Shown: piece by piece, positions 16,597-24,330 of the stretch
Layout of the letters: each line of letters starts with the position of its first letter
How positions within the stretch are numbered: the first letter of the stretch is position 1
Assembly: GCA_900757485.1 (NCBI GenBank)
Contig: CAAEOA010000201.1
Coordinates: 1 to 48,164, forward strand
Source: Oscillospiraceae bacterium
GTDB taxonomy: Bacteria; Bacillota; Clostridia; Oscillospirales; Ruminococcaceae
DNA: 48,164 nucleotides
Direction: 5' to 3'
Notes under the pieces: generated by a model
What the model was told of the DNA's origin: nothing
Seen by the model: only the letters and a program-made list of their open reading frames with translations
The model's database searches: none
Program-made: the position numbers and the translations under genes

Positions 16597-17319
16597 ATGA
16601 TAGGAACGGGGACAATCGTCAACGTGTCGGCGGTAATCATCGGCAGCGGACTCGGGATGTTGATTCGCGGCGGAATCAAGCAGCGGTTTCAGGATCTTTT
16701 AATGCAGGCGCTGGGACTTTCCACCCTGTTTATCGGTGCGGCGGGCGCTTTGAAGGGAATATTTACGGTTAATGGGGATGGATTGGAAACCGGCGGCACT
16801 ATGGTGATGATTTTGTCGTTGGTCCTCGGCGCATTGATCGGGGAAGGAATTAATATTGAAAAACAGATCGAACGGTTCGGCGAGTGGCTGAAAGGAAAGG
16901 TAAAAAGCAGCGGCGATTCCGGATTTGTAGAGGGATTTGTAACTTCTTCGTTGGTGATTTGCGTCGGCGCGATGGCGGTGGTGGGATCCCTGCAGGACGG
17001 GCTGACCGGAGACGCAGCGATGCTGTATACCAAAGCGATACTGGACTTTGTCATTGTTTTGGTGCTTGCTTCTGCATTGGGAAAGGGTGTGCTTTTTTCT
17101 GCATTACCGCTGGGAATACTGCAAGGGTCTATTACCCTGTTTGCCGGTGTGATTGCCCCGGTCTTGTCTGATAAAATGATTGACAATCTTTCCTTTATCG
17201 GCTCGGTTTTAATTTTTTGCGTCGGCATCAATCTTTGCTTCGGAAAGAAAATAAAGGTGGGAAATTTGCTGCCGGCATTAGTGATTGCAGTATTAGCTGC
17301 TCTGATCCCGGCTTTGTAA
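16597..17319 (+). CDS. DUF554 family membrane protein (YdfK-like)
   Basis: 240-aa polytopic membrane protein. About seven hydrophobic segments start with GTIVNVSAVIIGSGLGMLIRGGI and include MVMILSLVLGALIGEGINIE, FVTSSLVICVGAMAVVGSLQDG and a C-terminal NLLPALVIAVLAALIPAL. This is the conserved layout of DUF554, for which I know no established transport substrate. The ribosome binding site AGAAAGGATATGACAAAAA precedes the ATG at 16597. Located between the dus gene and the cyclophilin array. Confidence 0.9.
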   Translation: MIGTGTIVNVSAVIIGSGLGMLIRGGIKQRFQDLLMQALGLSTLFIGAAGALKGIFTVNGDGLETGGTMVMILSLVLGALIGEGINIEKQIERFGEWLKGKVKSSGDSGFVEGFVTSSLVICVGAMAVVGSLQDGLTGDAAMLYTKAILDFVIVLVLASALGKGVLFSALPLGILQGSITLFAGVIAPVLSDKMIDNLSFIGSVLIFCVGINLCFGKKIKVGNLLPALVIAVLAALIPAL

Positions 17320-17366
17320 TCGGCGTTATCTTTACAGATTATTCACGCATTCCGGTCAGAAAGCTA

Positions 17367-17395
17367 TTGATGAAACAGCTTTTTTCAGTTATAAT
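17367..17395 (+). promoter_or_regulatory. Promoter of the cyclophilin gene array
   Basis: TTGATG (17367-17372), a 17-bp spacer and TATAAT (17390-17395). It lies about 40 bp before the mini-ORF at 17434 and about 90 bp before the first lipoprotein start. Confidence 0.65.
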
Positions 17396-17433
17396 GATAT
17401 CTATTGATGTAAATGATTCCGAGAGGAAAGAGG

Positions 17434-17451
17434 GTGAAACGGCATACTTAG
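17434..17451 (+). other. Mini-ORF (5 codons) ahead of cyclophilin 1
   Basis: GTG AAA CGG CAT ACT TAG follows the strong ribosome binding site GAGAGGAAAGAGG. It ends 30 nt before the ATG at 17482, which itself has no visible ribosome binding site. It is in the same frame as the lipoprotein gene. It could be a leader peptide that couples translation, or the trace of an older start. Confidence 0.4.
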
Positions 17452-17481
17452 CGGCAATACCGCAATGTTATGCTTTTATTT

Positions 17482-18297
17482 ATGAAAAAGTGGATTGGTG
17501 CAGCGGTAGGAGTGTTGACTGTATCGCTGATATTATCGGGGTGCTCAATGATGGGAAATACAACAGACCCGGTTGATGAAGAGAGTATGAAACTGGTACA
17601 GTTGGAATCCCCTGCTGACGGACAGGATATGGCAGTTATGACTACCGATAAAGGTGTTATCAAATTTGTGCTTTATCCGGAATATGCGCCCAAAGCGGTG
17701 GATAACTTTAAAAAGCTGGTAAAAGAGGGCTTTTACAACAATACAAAGGTGTTCGGCGGAATGAACGATACGGCTTTTCTGGCAGGAGCAACCGACGATA
17801 CCGGTTTAAAGGGGAAAAACCAAGACGGTAAAATGATTGAAAACGAATACCACGACAACCTATGGCATTTTGGGGGAGCTGTTTCGATTTACGGCAACGA
17901 AACAGGATGGTTTAATAAACACAAAGAAACCGGAGACAGCAGGTTTATGATCAATACCGACATTGCGGTGTCCGAGGAAGTTTTGACTCAGATGGAGCAG
18001 GGCGGATATCCTCAGGCAGTGATTGACGGATTTAAGGAAAAGGGCGGACTTCCTAATTTTACCCGAAATTATGCTGTGTTTGGGCAGGTGATTGAGGGAA
18101 TGGATGTTGTAAATGCCATTACCGCAGACGGCTTTGATGAAGAAACACAGCGGCCGAAAACAGAAATTAAAATTATCAGCATTGAACTCACAACTTATAA
18201 AGCTTCTGAGGAAGATTCTGTTTCCTCCGCAAAGACAGAATCGGACGCGTCTTCCCCAAAAAATGATTCCGAAACGACTTCATCCAATGTAAAATAA
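17482..18297 (+). CDS. Cyclophilin-like lipoprotein, catalytic residues degenerate
   Basis: A 271-aa lipoprotein: signal peptide KKWIGAAVGVLTVSLILSGC with the lipobox LSGC, then a cyclophilin-type PPIase domain and a Ser/Asp-rich tail. The fold marker YPEYAPKAVDNFKKLVKEGFY and the C-terminal NYAVFGQVIEGMDVVNAI are clear. However, the active-site segment FHRVIKDFMIQGG of its neighbours is replaced by KVFGGMNDTAFLAGA, and SQFFI is replaced by SRFMI. The catalytic Arg and conserved Gln are therefore missing. It is probably a chaperone-like or inactive paralogue. The start is the ATG at 17482 (alternative 17470), without a clear ribosome binding site. First of four tandem paralogues; its TAA overlaps an ATG at 18297. 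Confidence 0.88.
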   Translation: MKKWIGAAVGVLTVSLILSGCSMMGNTTDPVDEESMKLVQLESPADGQDMAVMTTDKGVIKFVLYPEYAPKAVDNFKKLVKEGFYNNTKVFGGMNDTAFLAGATDDTGLKGKNQDGKMIENEYHDNLWHFGGAVSIYGNETGWFNKHKETGDSRFMINTDIAVSEEVLTQMEQGGYPQAVIDGFKEKGGLPNFTRNYAVFGQVIEGMDVVNAITADGFDEETQRPKTEIKIISIELTTYKASEEDSVSSAKTESDASSPKNDSETTSSNVK

Positions 18298-18329
18298 TGA
18301 AGAACAAAAACAGAGAGGAAAGAAATACT

Positions 18330-18908
18330 ATGTTAAATTTTAAAGAGCAAGCAGAGAATCAGCCGATGGCTGTCATTAAAACGAATCATGGCGATATGAA
18401 AGTTATGTTGTTTCCGGAGGCAGCACCGAAAGCGGTTGAAAACTTTACGACACATGCAAAGAACGGTTATTATGACGGCATTATTTTTCATCGGGTCATT
18501 AAAGACTTTATGATACAAGGCGGAGATCCGCAGGGCATGGGTTTTGGCGGCGAAAGTATCTGGGGCGAGCCGTTTGCAGACGAATTTTCTTTGGAAGCGT
18601 TAAACTTTAAAGGTGCTTTGTCGATGGCAAACAGCGGACCGAACACAAACGGAAGTCAGTTTTTTATTGTACAGGCAGGCAGTGTAGATGACCGCCTGAT
18701 CGGTCAAATGGAGGATGCGGGATATCCTGCCGAAGCAATTGAAAAATACAAAGAAGTCGGCGGAACACCTTGGTTGGATTTCAGACATACGGTATTCGGA
18801 CAGGTGGTTGAAGGAATGGATGTCGTAGATGAAATTGCAGCGGTCAAGGTGGGCAGAAACGATAAACCGCTTGAGGATGTTGTTATTTTGGGAATCGATA
18901 TTCTGTAA
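18330..18908 (+). CDS. Peptidyl-prolyl cis-trans isomerase, cytosolic cyclophilin
   Basis: 192-aa single-domain cyclophilin without signal peptide. It has all catalytic landmarks: FHRVIKDFMIQGGDP (catalytic Arg), GALSMANSGPNTNGSQFFI, TPWLDFRHTVFGQVVEGMDVV. The start is the ATG at 18330 with AGAGGAAAG 7 nt upstream. The frame also opens at an ATG at 18297 that overlaps the stop of the preceding gene (TAATG), which would couple the two. It is the only member of the tandem array predicted to remain in the cytoplasm, which suggests duplication followed by change of location. Confidence 0.95.
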   Translation: MLNFKEQAENQPMAVIKTNHGDMKVMLFPEAAPKAVENFTTHAKNGYYDGIIFHRVIKDFMIQGGDPQGMGFGGESIWGEPFADEFSLEALNFKGALSMANSGPNTNGSQFFIVQAGSVDDRLIGQMEDAGYPAEAIEKYKEVGGTPWLDFRHTVFGQVVEGMDVVDEIAAVKVGRNDKPLEDVVILGIDIL

Positions 18909-18937
18909 AACAAAATATTGAAAAAGAAGGGTGGGAC

Positions 18938-18985
18938 ATGAGCAGGAAGATAGCCTTCTTACAGGCATCTTGCTCCACAAAATGA
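18938..18985 (+). other. Mini-ORF (15 codons) overlapping the start of cyclophilin 3
   Basis: ATG at 18938 with the strong ribosome binding site AGAAGGGTGGG encodes MSRKIAFLQASCSTK. It ends in a TGA that overlaps the lipoprotein ATG as ATGA (18982-18985). The lipoprotein has no ribosome binding site of its own, so stop-start coupling is likely. Confidence 0.5.
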
Positions 18986-19722
18986 GAAAAATTTTGAAAT
19001 ATGGATCTTTTTTATTAGCTGTTGCAGTTGCGGCAGGAATACTTGCCGGCTGTTCTAAAAAGGCGGTTGAGGTTGAATCACTGCCGCAATATGATACGGA
19101 AGTGGCAGAAGGCGAACAGATCGCTGTAATGACCATCCGTGATTACGGCACGATCAAAATTCGATTTTTTAAGGAACAGGCACCAAAGGCTGTGGAAAAC
19201 TTTATTACTCACGCCAAGCAGGGATATTATAATGAGCTGAATTTTCATCGGGTAATTGAGAACTTTATGATCCAGGGCGGGGATCCGAAAGCAGACGGCA
19301 GCGGCGGCGAAAGTATCTGGGATAAACCGTTTGAGGATGAATTTGCGCCTGAGTTGCGTAATTTTTACGGTGCTTTGTCGATGGCAAACAGCGGAGAAAA
19401 TTCCAACGGCAGTCAATTTTTTATCGTGCAGAATAAAACGCAGTATACTGATAAGGAATTAGACGCCATGGAAAAGGAATACGATGTTAAGTTGGCGAAA
19501 AAGGTCCGGGAAAAATACAAAGAGGTCGGCGGAACTCCTTGGCTGGATGACGCGCATACCGTGTTCGGGCAGGTGTTCGAAGGAATGGATGTAGTCGATA
19601 AGATTGCGCAGTGTAAAGTAACTTATCGTACCGATTCAAGCGGACAGCAGGAGAACACCCCTTCCAAACCGGTGAATGAAGTGCTGATCGAAAAAGTTGA
19701 GATACAGGAATATCATAAGTAA
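18982..19722 (+). CDS. Cyclophilin-type PPIase lipoprotein
   Basis: 246-aa lipoprotein: signal MRKILKYGSFLLAVAVAAGILAGC would be cut at LAGC. The cyclophilin domain follows, with FHRVIENFMIQGGDP, GALSMANSGENSNGSQFFI and HTVFGQVFEGMDVV intact, so it should be an active isomerase on the outer face of the membrane. The start is the ATG at 18982 because the signal peptide begins there. A GTG at 18931 is in frame, but would add a charged 17-residue extension that spoils the signal. The 15-codon mini-ORF upstream probably supplies the ribosome. Compared with the cytosolic member it carries an extra acidic insertion after SQFFIV (QYTDKELDAMEKEYDVK). Confidence 0.93.
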   Translation: MRKILKYGSFLLAVAVAAGILAGCSKKAVEVESLPQYDTEVAEGEQIAVMTIRDYGTIKIRFFKEQAPKAVENFITHAKQGYYNELNFHRVIENFMIQGGDPKADGSGGESIWDKPFEDEFAPELRNFYGALSMANSGENSNGSQFFIVQNKTQYTDKELDAMEKEYDVKLAKKVREKYKEVGGTPWLDDAHTVFGQVFEGMDVVDKIAQCKVTYRTDSSGQQENTPSKPVNEVLIEKVEIQEYHK

Positions 19723-19759
19723 CAGTGGCTTGTATGCTGAAAAAGGAGGAATATCATCG

Positions 19760-20488
19760 GTGAAATCAGTCAAAAAAATGATGATCGGTATCATGGCGGC
19801 AGCGTTGATGGTTACCGGATTCGCAGGATGTAAAAAGGACAGCACCGCAGAGAAATTTGACGGATCTTTTCCGCAATTTACCGAACCCGAACAGGGAGAG
19901 GATATTGCGGTTATGACCGTAAAAGGATATGGTACGATTAAAATTCGTTTTTTCAAAAAACAGGCGCCCAAAGCGGTAGAGAATTTTATTACCCATGCAA
20001 AAGAAGGGTATTACAATAATGTAAAATTTCATCGGGTTATCGAGGACTTTATGATACAAGGCGGCGATCCGGAAGGAACCGGTATGGGCGGTGAAAGCAT
20101 CTGGGGAGAAGGATTCGGTATTGAAATTTCCGAGAATCTGAGAAATTTTCGCGGAGCTCTTTCTATGGCGCGCGCGCAGGATCCGAATTCGAACGGCAGC
20201 CAGTTTTTTATCGTGAATGCGAAAACAGTGACCGACAGCGATCTTGATTATGCCGAGCAAAACAGCGGAGCAGAAATTCCGGATTCGGTGCGGGAAAAAT
20301 ATAAAGAAGTCGGCGGATATCCTTATTTAGACGGCAGCTATACTGTTTTCGGCCAGGTGATCGAAGGAATGGATGTTGTGGATCAGATTTCGGCTTGTGA
20401 AAAAAGTTACAGCAGTACCGGCGAATTAAGTGTGCCGAATCAGGATGTTGTCATTGAAAAAATTGAAATGACCACCTACGGAAAATAA
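19760..20488 (+). CDS. Cyclophilin-type PPIase lipoprotein
   Basis: 242-aa lipoprotein starting at GTG 19760, 10 nt after AGGAGG (19744-19749). The longer frame from 19697 overlaps the previous gene and lacks a ribosome binding site. The signal VKKMMIGIMAAALMVTGFAGC has lipobox GFAGC. The PPIase domain retains FHRVIEDFMIQGGDP, NGSQFFIV and YTVFGQVIEGMDVV. One position differs from the paralogues: ALSMARAQDPNSNG replaces ALSMANSG, in the substrate-binding loop. Last gene of the four-gene array, followed by a terminator at 20521. Pairwise similarity with the gene at 18982 is high along the whole domain. Confidence 0.93.
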   Translation: MKSVKKMMIGIMAAALMVTGFAGCKKDSTAEKFDGSFPQFTEPEQGEDIAVMTVKGYGTIKIRFFKKQAPKAVENFITHAKEGYYNNVKFHRVIEDFMIQGGDPEGTGMGGESIWGEGFGIEISENLRNFRGALSMARAQDPNSNGSQFFIVNAKTVTDSDLDYAEQNSGAEIPDSVREKYKEVGGYPYLDGSYTVFGQVIEGMDVVDQISACEKSYSSTGELSVPNQDVVIEKIEMTTYGK

Positions 20489-20520
20489 ATCGGCAGATTA
20501 TGCTGCATAAGAAAATAATA

Positions 20521-20565
20521 AGGGACCGTATCGCTTTTAAAGTGAGACAGTCCCTATTTTTTATT
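20521..20565 (+). terminator. Terminator of the cyclophilin array
   Basis: AGGGAC (20521-20526) pairs with GTCCCT (20550-20555), with an inner TCGCTTT/AAAGTGA stem, followed by ATTTTTTATT. It overlaps the end of the convergent HAD gene (stop at 20561-20563). Confidence 0.85.
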
Positions 20566-21316
20566 CTCCGAAAAAAAGCTTGTTGATTGCCTGCGCAACG
20601 CCGATAGTGTCACTTTGCGTTCGTATGGTGGCAAAACGGTCAAACTCGGGCGGAGCGCTTTTCATGATGACGCTGATTCCGGTGTACTGAAGCATTTCAA
20701 TGTCGTTTTCGCTGTCGCCGAAGGAGATCGTATGTTCACGCGCAACCCCAAGTTTCTCGCATAATAATCGGATTCCCGTTGCTTTGTCGAACCCTTCCGG
20801 AACGGTTTCTGTATAAGTAGGATGATAAATATTGCGGCAACCGGGAAAATGGGCATCCTCATAAGAAGAAATATTTTGACAGAATGTCCATTTCGTAATT
20901 TCCATTTTGTCATAATTCTGATCCAGGTAGGTTTCAAAACCATCCGTAATATTGCAGATTCCTTCCAACTCTCCGATTGCGTAATTCGTTTTAACGCCCT
21001 CAAACAGACAGGGGATTTTATGTGCATCATAGAATCGTTTCGCCTGTATCAGCGCTTCTTTTGATATACCTTGGTTGCACAGAACCGTATTTTTATATTC
21101 GATATAAGATGTTCCCGCAATGATGCCGTCCCAATCAGCAGCCGCAAACGCTTCCTCCGGGATGAATCCCTTGGAACGGCCGGTGTTCAAAAAAAGATAA
21201 TGTCCGAGCTCATGAAGTTTTTTCAGTGCGGCTTTATTTTCTTCTGATACGCCGTTGCAGGACAAGGTTCCGTCATAATCAAAGAATAAACAGTATCTTG
21301 CGGTTTTGTTTATCAT
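20561..21316 (-). CDS. HAD-superfamily hydrolase, Cof type
   Basis: 251-aa cytosolic phosphatase of the HAD IIB (Cof-like) group. Motif I is FFDYDGTLSC (the Asp pair), motif II is in LFLNTGRS, the cap domain spans about 80-185, and motif IV is ISFGDSENDIEML. IIMINK-type longer starts were rejected. The ATG at 21316 follows AAAGGAATCGTTGGAATA, and the upstream frame to 21379 has no ribosome binding site. Relatives dephosphorylate sugar phosphates or flavin and pyridoxal intermediates; the substrate is not predictable here. It is the last gene before the convergent terminator and is separated from mntP by a terminator. Confidence 0.92.
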   Translation of the reverse strand: MINKTARYCLFFDYDGTLSCNGVSEENKAALKKLHELGHYLFLNTGRSKGFIPEEAFAAADWDGIIAGTSYIEYKNTVLCNQGISKEALIQAKRFYDAHKIPCLFEGVKTNYAIGELEGICNITDGFETYLDQNYDKMEITKWTFCQNISSYEDAHFPGCRNIYHPTYTETVPEGFDKATGIRLLCEKLGVAREHTISFGDSENDIEMLQYTGISVIMKSAPPEFDRFATIRTQSDTIGVAQAINKLFFGE

Positions 21317-21369
21317 TATTCCAACGATTCCTTTCTGAGTTTGGTGCGATTGAATCAATGAGGCTTGTC

Positions 21370-21424
21370 TAAAAAACAAAAGCGAAGTTTGAAAGAAATG
21401 CAGGGAAAGCCTTTCAAACTTTGC
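21370..21424 (-). terminator. Terminator of mntP
   Basis: On the minus strand GCAAAGTTTGAAAG (21424-21411) pairs with CTTTCAAACTTCGC (21395-21382), followed by a U-rich tail TTTTGTTTTTTAG. The loop is 15 nt. Confidence 0.75.
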
Positions 21425-21458
21425 TCATCATATGTAATCCCTATCTGCTGCTGTTCTG

Positions 21459-22028
21459 TTATCCGAATAAACCGATACCGTCCAGAAATATTTTTAATCC
21501 GATAAGAATTAAAATACATCCGCCGAACAACTCTGCTTTTTGATTGAGAAAGTCTCCGCATTTTTTACCGATCAAAACAGCAATCATACTGCATGCAAAA
21601 GTAATTGCGGCAATAATAGAAACAGCGATAAAAATATTGACATTCATCGCGGCAAAGCTGACACCGACTGCGAGCGCATCAATACTGGTTGCAATTGCCT
21701 GTACCAGCAGTAGTTTAAAAGTCAGTTTTCGTGCAACCGGAACGATTTCTTCCTCTTTTTTCAATGCGTCCCAAAGCATTTTCCCGCCGATAAATCCTAA
21801 TAGAATTAAAGCAATCCAATGATCGACAGCTGCCATGTATCCGGCAAACACAGAACCGGCGAAATAGCCGATCAGCGGCATAACTCCTTGAAACAACCCG
21901 AATGCAAAAGCAGTAGCGAGCGTTCCCTTCAGTTTCATCGGCTTCATTGTCATACCGTTTGTCATAGATACTGCGGAAGCGTCCATGGCAAGACCTAATC
22001 CCAGTAAAATAATTTCAATAATACTCAA
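21459..22028 (-). CDS. mntP: Manganese efflux pump MntP
   Basis: Exports Mn2+ to limit toxicity. 189 aa with six membrane segments in two repeats. LGLGLAMDASAVSMTNGM carries the conserved Asp of helix 1, and VQAIATSIDALAVGVSF carries the matching Asp of the second repeat. The start is probably TTG 22028 (SIIEIILLGLG), with GGACGG about 8 nt upstream. The frame also opens at TTG 22043, which has a weaker site. Neither start is ATG, which is unusual in this window. I saw no yybP-ykoY manganese riboswitch in the 50 bp between it and the next terminator. Confidence 0.93.
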   Translation of the reverse strand: MSIIEIILLGLGLAMDASAVSMTNGMTMKPMKLKGTLATAFAFGLFQGVMPLIGYFAGSVFAGYMAAVDHWIALILLGFIGGKMLWDALKKEEEIVPVARKLTFKLLLVQAIATSIDALAVGVSFAAMNVNIFIAVSIIAAITFACSMIAVLIGKKCGDFLNQKAELFGGCILILIGLKIFLDGIGLFG

Positions 22029-22097
22029 AATAACACCGTCCAATTGAAAATCTTATTTCATATTTATGTCACTTCGGCAAATATTATCCGTGAATAA

Positions 22098-22124
22098 AAA
22101 AGTACAGGAAAAACCTGTACTTTT
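22098..22124. terminator. Bidirectional terminator
   Basis: AAAAGTACAGG and CCTGTACTTTT form a perfect stem with A-run and T-run flanks. It closes the minus-strand gene ending at 22142. Confidence 0.9.
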
Positions 22125-22141
22125 GATTTTTATTCAGCATC

Positions 22142-22534
22142 TCAATCTTCCGAATGATTTTCTTCCGGTTTGTAAATTTTAATTTCTCCAAAAACCGGTA
22201 TCTTTTTTTGTTTATGGCAAAACACGTGGATGATGCCGACAATATGGCAGATAAAAAAGAACAGGCTGAAGACAGCGAAAACAAATAAAAGTACAGTAAA
22301 CATAAGCGGAGAAGCAAATTGCAAAATCAATCCGATTATCGCCAAAACCATGCCGACGATAAATTCAATAATAAACAGGACTAAACCCTGATTGACATGA
22401 TAAGCGACGAAATCGTTTTTTTCTTTTTTCAACAAAGGAATAAAAAGAAGAATACTAAGATAGCATAAAAGAGCCAGCAGGGTGTTGTATGTTTTCTGGG
22501 CATTGGCAGGAGCTGTACGATCTGTTTCGTCCAT
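22142..22534 (-). CDS. DUF4870/Tic20-like small membrane protein
   Basis: 130 aa with about four hydrophobic segments. It begins TYNTLLALLCYLSILLFIPLLKKEKNDFVAYHVNQGLVLFIIEF, matching the DUF4870 signature (cytosolic start, CYLS, then FVxYHxxQGL). The C-terminal tail is charged (IKIYKPEENHSED). Function is unknown in the family. The start is the ATG at 22534, 12 nt after the GGA of AAAGGAATGGTGATTTTC. A longer frame up to 22666 only reads through the structured leader. A consensus promoter lies at 22669-22697. Confidence 0.88.
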   Translation of the reverse strand: MDETDRTAPANAQKTYNTLLALLCYLSILLFIPLLKKEKNDFVAYHVNQGLVLFIIEFIVGMVLAIIGLILQFASPLMFTVLLFVFAVFSLFFFICHIVGIIHVFCHKQKKIPVFGEIKIYKPEENHSED

Positions 22535-22662
22535 GAAAATCACCATTCCTTTTTGCATTTGCTTCGGTATTGTCTTAGGCTTTGCGGAGATGTCTAAGAC
22601 TAAGGGAACAAATGAAGCACGAAATATCATTTTGCACTCGAAAGTTCTTTTCCTATGATAAG
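22535..22662 (-). promoter_or_regulatory. Structured leader L2, shared family
   Basis: On the minus strand: AAAAT-GAT-ATTT (about 22634-22622), then ATTTGTTCC (22613-22605) pairing with GAAGCAAAT (22565-22557) except one position. Inside is a perfect GTCTTAG/CTAAGAC hairpin (22594-22600 with 22572-22578). It ends in AAAAAGGAATGGTGATTTTC and the ATG. Same layout as leaders L1, L3 and L4. Confidence 0.6.
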
Positions 22663-22668
22663 GCATTT

Positions 22669-22697
22669 AGTATAGCATATTGATCAAAATTTGTCAA
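22669..22697 (-). promoter_or_regulatory. Sigma-A promoter of the DUF4870-like gene
   Basis: On the minus strand TTGACA (22697-22692), a 17-bp spacer and TATACT (22674-22669), both near-perfect. It starts 15 bp after the stop codon of the carboxypeptidase gene, with no terminator in between. Confidence 0.85.
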
Positions 22698-22711
22698 TTT
22701 CTGTAAACGAG

Positions 22712-24082
22712 TTACAATTTTCGTCTGGGAGCAACCCGTTTTCTTTTTTTCTTTTTCTTGTTGTACAGAATAATCAAGGTTATATAAGCCAGTAAAAATA
22801 TCACAATAATCACGATTGCCCATTTAAAATAGGAGGAAGTGAAAAAGCTTTTTACCGAATAAAGTAGATATAAAATAGAACTGCGCTCCACCGATTCAGA
22901 GGCAACGAGATCTACCGTGGCAATGATTTCATCTGCCAGTTTTAGATCCAGTGTACCGAGTACTTGCCCTTTTTTTACCGGTGCAAAAATGTTCTCATTG
23001 ATATGAGAAACTTTTTGTACTGAACTGATATCAACATGCTTGGGAAGTAAGGTGACAATGTCTTCTTTTGGAACCAGCAATAAGGTATCTTTATCTTTTC
23101 CCAATTGAATCGGAGCTTGTCCGGCGGCGGTTGATGTTGTTAAGATGGTTTTTTGCTCAAAGGTGTTGAATACCCACTTGTAGATGTTCTTGTGATCCAG
23201 GCAGGCAAGATTGTCTGAAATAATTTCTCCGGTATCGTATTTGTACGGGGCTTTCATAGTAATGAGCAGATAGTTATAATTATTGTATTCCGCCATAGAA
23301 ATCAAATTTCTGCCGGATTCGGTTGTGGTACCGGTTTTAAAGCCTTTCGCATAAGCATAATAATTGGAGTTGGATTTAAACAGCATTGGGTTAGTATGAG
23401 AGATAGTGCGTGTTTGGGAATGTTTATTGGTGGCGGGCATGGTGTATTGCACGGTAGTTGCTATTTTAAGAAACAACGGATATTTGTCAATCGCATATTT
23501 TGTGATTTTATAAAGATCATGAACGGTTGTGACTTGTCCGTCTTCATGCAATCCATGCGCATTTTTAAAGACGGTGTTGGTGGCTCCTATTTCTTTTGCT
23601 TTGACGTTCATCATGTCAACAAACCGGGGAATATTATCCACATCGGCAATGCTGTCATCTCCGCCGTTGCCGACATAGTCGGCAAGCATATTTGCTGCTT
23701 CACAGGCAGAACGCAACATGGTAGCATACAACAGATCAATTGCTCGTACTTGCTCGTTTGCCATGATGTTGGCATGAGAAGCACCTTTGAGATAAAGTTC
23801 ATCAAAAATGTATTGTTTTCCGGTGATAACCGTGCTTTCTAACTCTGTTTCCGGGATAGCTTCCAATACAAGCAGGCAGGTCATAATTTTTGTCAGTGAA
23901 GCGGGATAAAGCTGCTTGTCCGCATTTTTTTCATAGATGATTTTGCCGGAATCCATACTGACTAGCAAAGCGCTTTCGCTGGATACGGTAAAGTCAGGGG
24001 CATATGCGGCATCTGCCGCTAAATTTGGTATACAAAGTATTACGATACAAAAAGAAAGAACAGTGGCAATAAATCTACGCAT
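22712..24082 (-). CDS. D-alanyl-D-alanine carboxypeptidase (DacF/PBP5 family)
   Basis: 456-aa low-molecular-weight penicillin-binding protein trimming peptidoglycan stem peptides. Signal peptide MRRFIATVLSFCIVILCIPNLA. Active-site motifs are SLTK (62-65, nucleophile Ser62), the SxN position as SAC (125-127; Cys in place of Asn, a change I recall from other carboxypeptidases) and KTG (249-251). A C-terminal beta domain (about 305-390) is followed by a membrane helix (WAIVIIVIFLLAYITLIIL) and a very basic tail (NKKKKKRKRVAPRRKL), so it is anchored by a true helix. Ribosome binding site GATAGAAAGGATTACTGAT before the ATG at 24082. Hairpin repeat R2 lies upstream. A role in sporulation cortex or vegetative wall is undecided. 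Confidence 0.94.
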   Translation of the reverse strand: MRRFIATVLSFCIVILCIPNLAADAAYAPDFTVSSESALLVSMDSGKIIYEKNADKQLYPASLTKIMTCLLVLEAIPETELESTVITGKQYIFDELYLKGASHANIMANEQVRAIDLLYATMLRSACEAANMLADYVGNGGDDSIADVDNIPRFVDMMNVKAKEIGATNTVFKNAHGLHEDGQVTTVHDLYKITKYAIDKYPLFLKIATTVQYTMPATNKHSQTRTISHTNPMLFKSNSNYYAYAKGFKTGTTTESGRNLISMAEYNNYNYLLITMKAPYKYDTGEIISDNLACLDHKNIYKWVFNTFEQKTILTTSTAAGQAPIQLGKDKDTLLLVPKEDIVTLLPKHVDISSVQKVSHINENIFAPVKKGQVLGTLDLKLADEIIATVDLVASESVERSSILYLLYSVKSFFTSSYFKWAIVIIVIFLLAYITLIILYNKKKKKRKRVAPRRKL

Positions 24083-24242
24083 ATCAGTAATCCTTTCTAT
24101 CGGAACATCATATTTTCTTATTCATGAGAAGAAATATATCGTTGAGATAAAATCTTATTATCAGTATAACCCGGGAAGTAGCTTTCAAACACGACTTGAA
24201 CTTTTGCTGCCTTCTCCTCCGGTGAAACAACTACTTTACTCT

Positions 24243-24330
24243 TTATTATAACATAAACTACTTGCGCAGCGAAGCGAGCAATGTTTCAATGTTCTCAAAA
24301 GCGCAGCGTGCTTTTGAGGTTATTATATCA
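24243..24330 (-). repeat. Multi-hairpin repeat, short copy R2
   Basis: On the minus strand: TATAATA near 24327-24321, hairpin CTCAAAAGC/GCTTTTGAG (24318-24310 with 24302-24294), AACATTGAAACATTG, hairpin TTGC-TCGCTTCGCTGCG-CAA (24281-24262), and a closing TTATAATAA (about 24251-24243). TATAATAA flanks both ends. It lies upstream of the carboxypeptidase gene in the same orientation. Confidence 0.6.

Noticed and set aside
22029..22090. Manganese riboswitch before mntP
   Set aside because: The gap is too short and has no yybP-ykoY-like pairing.
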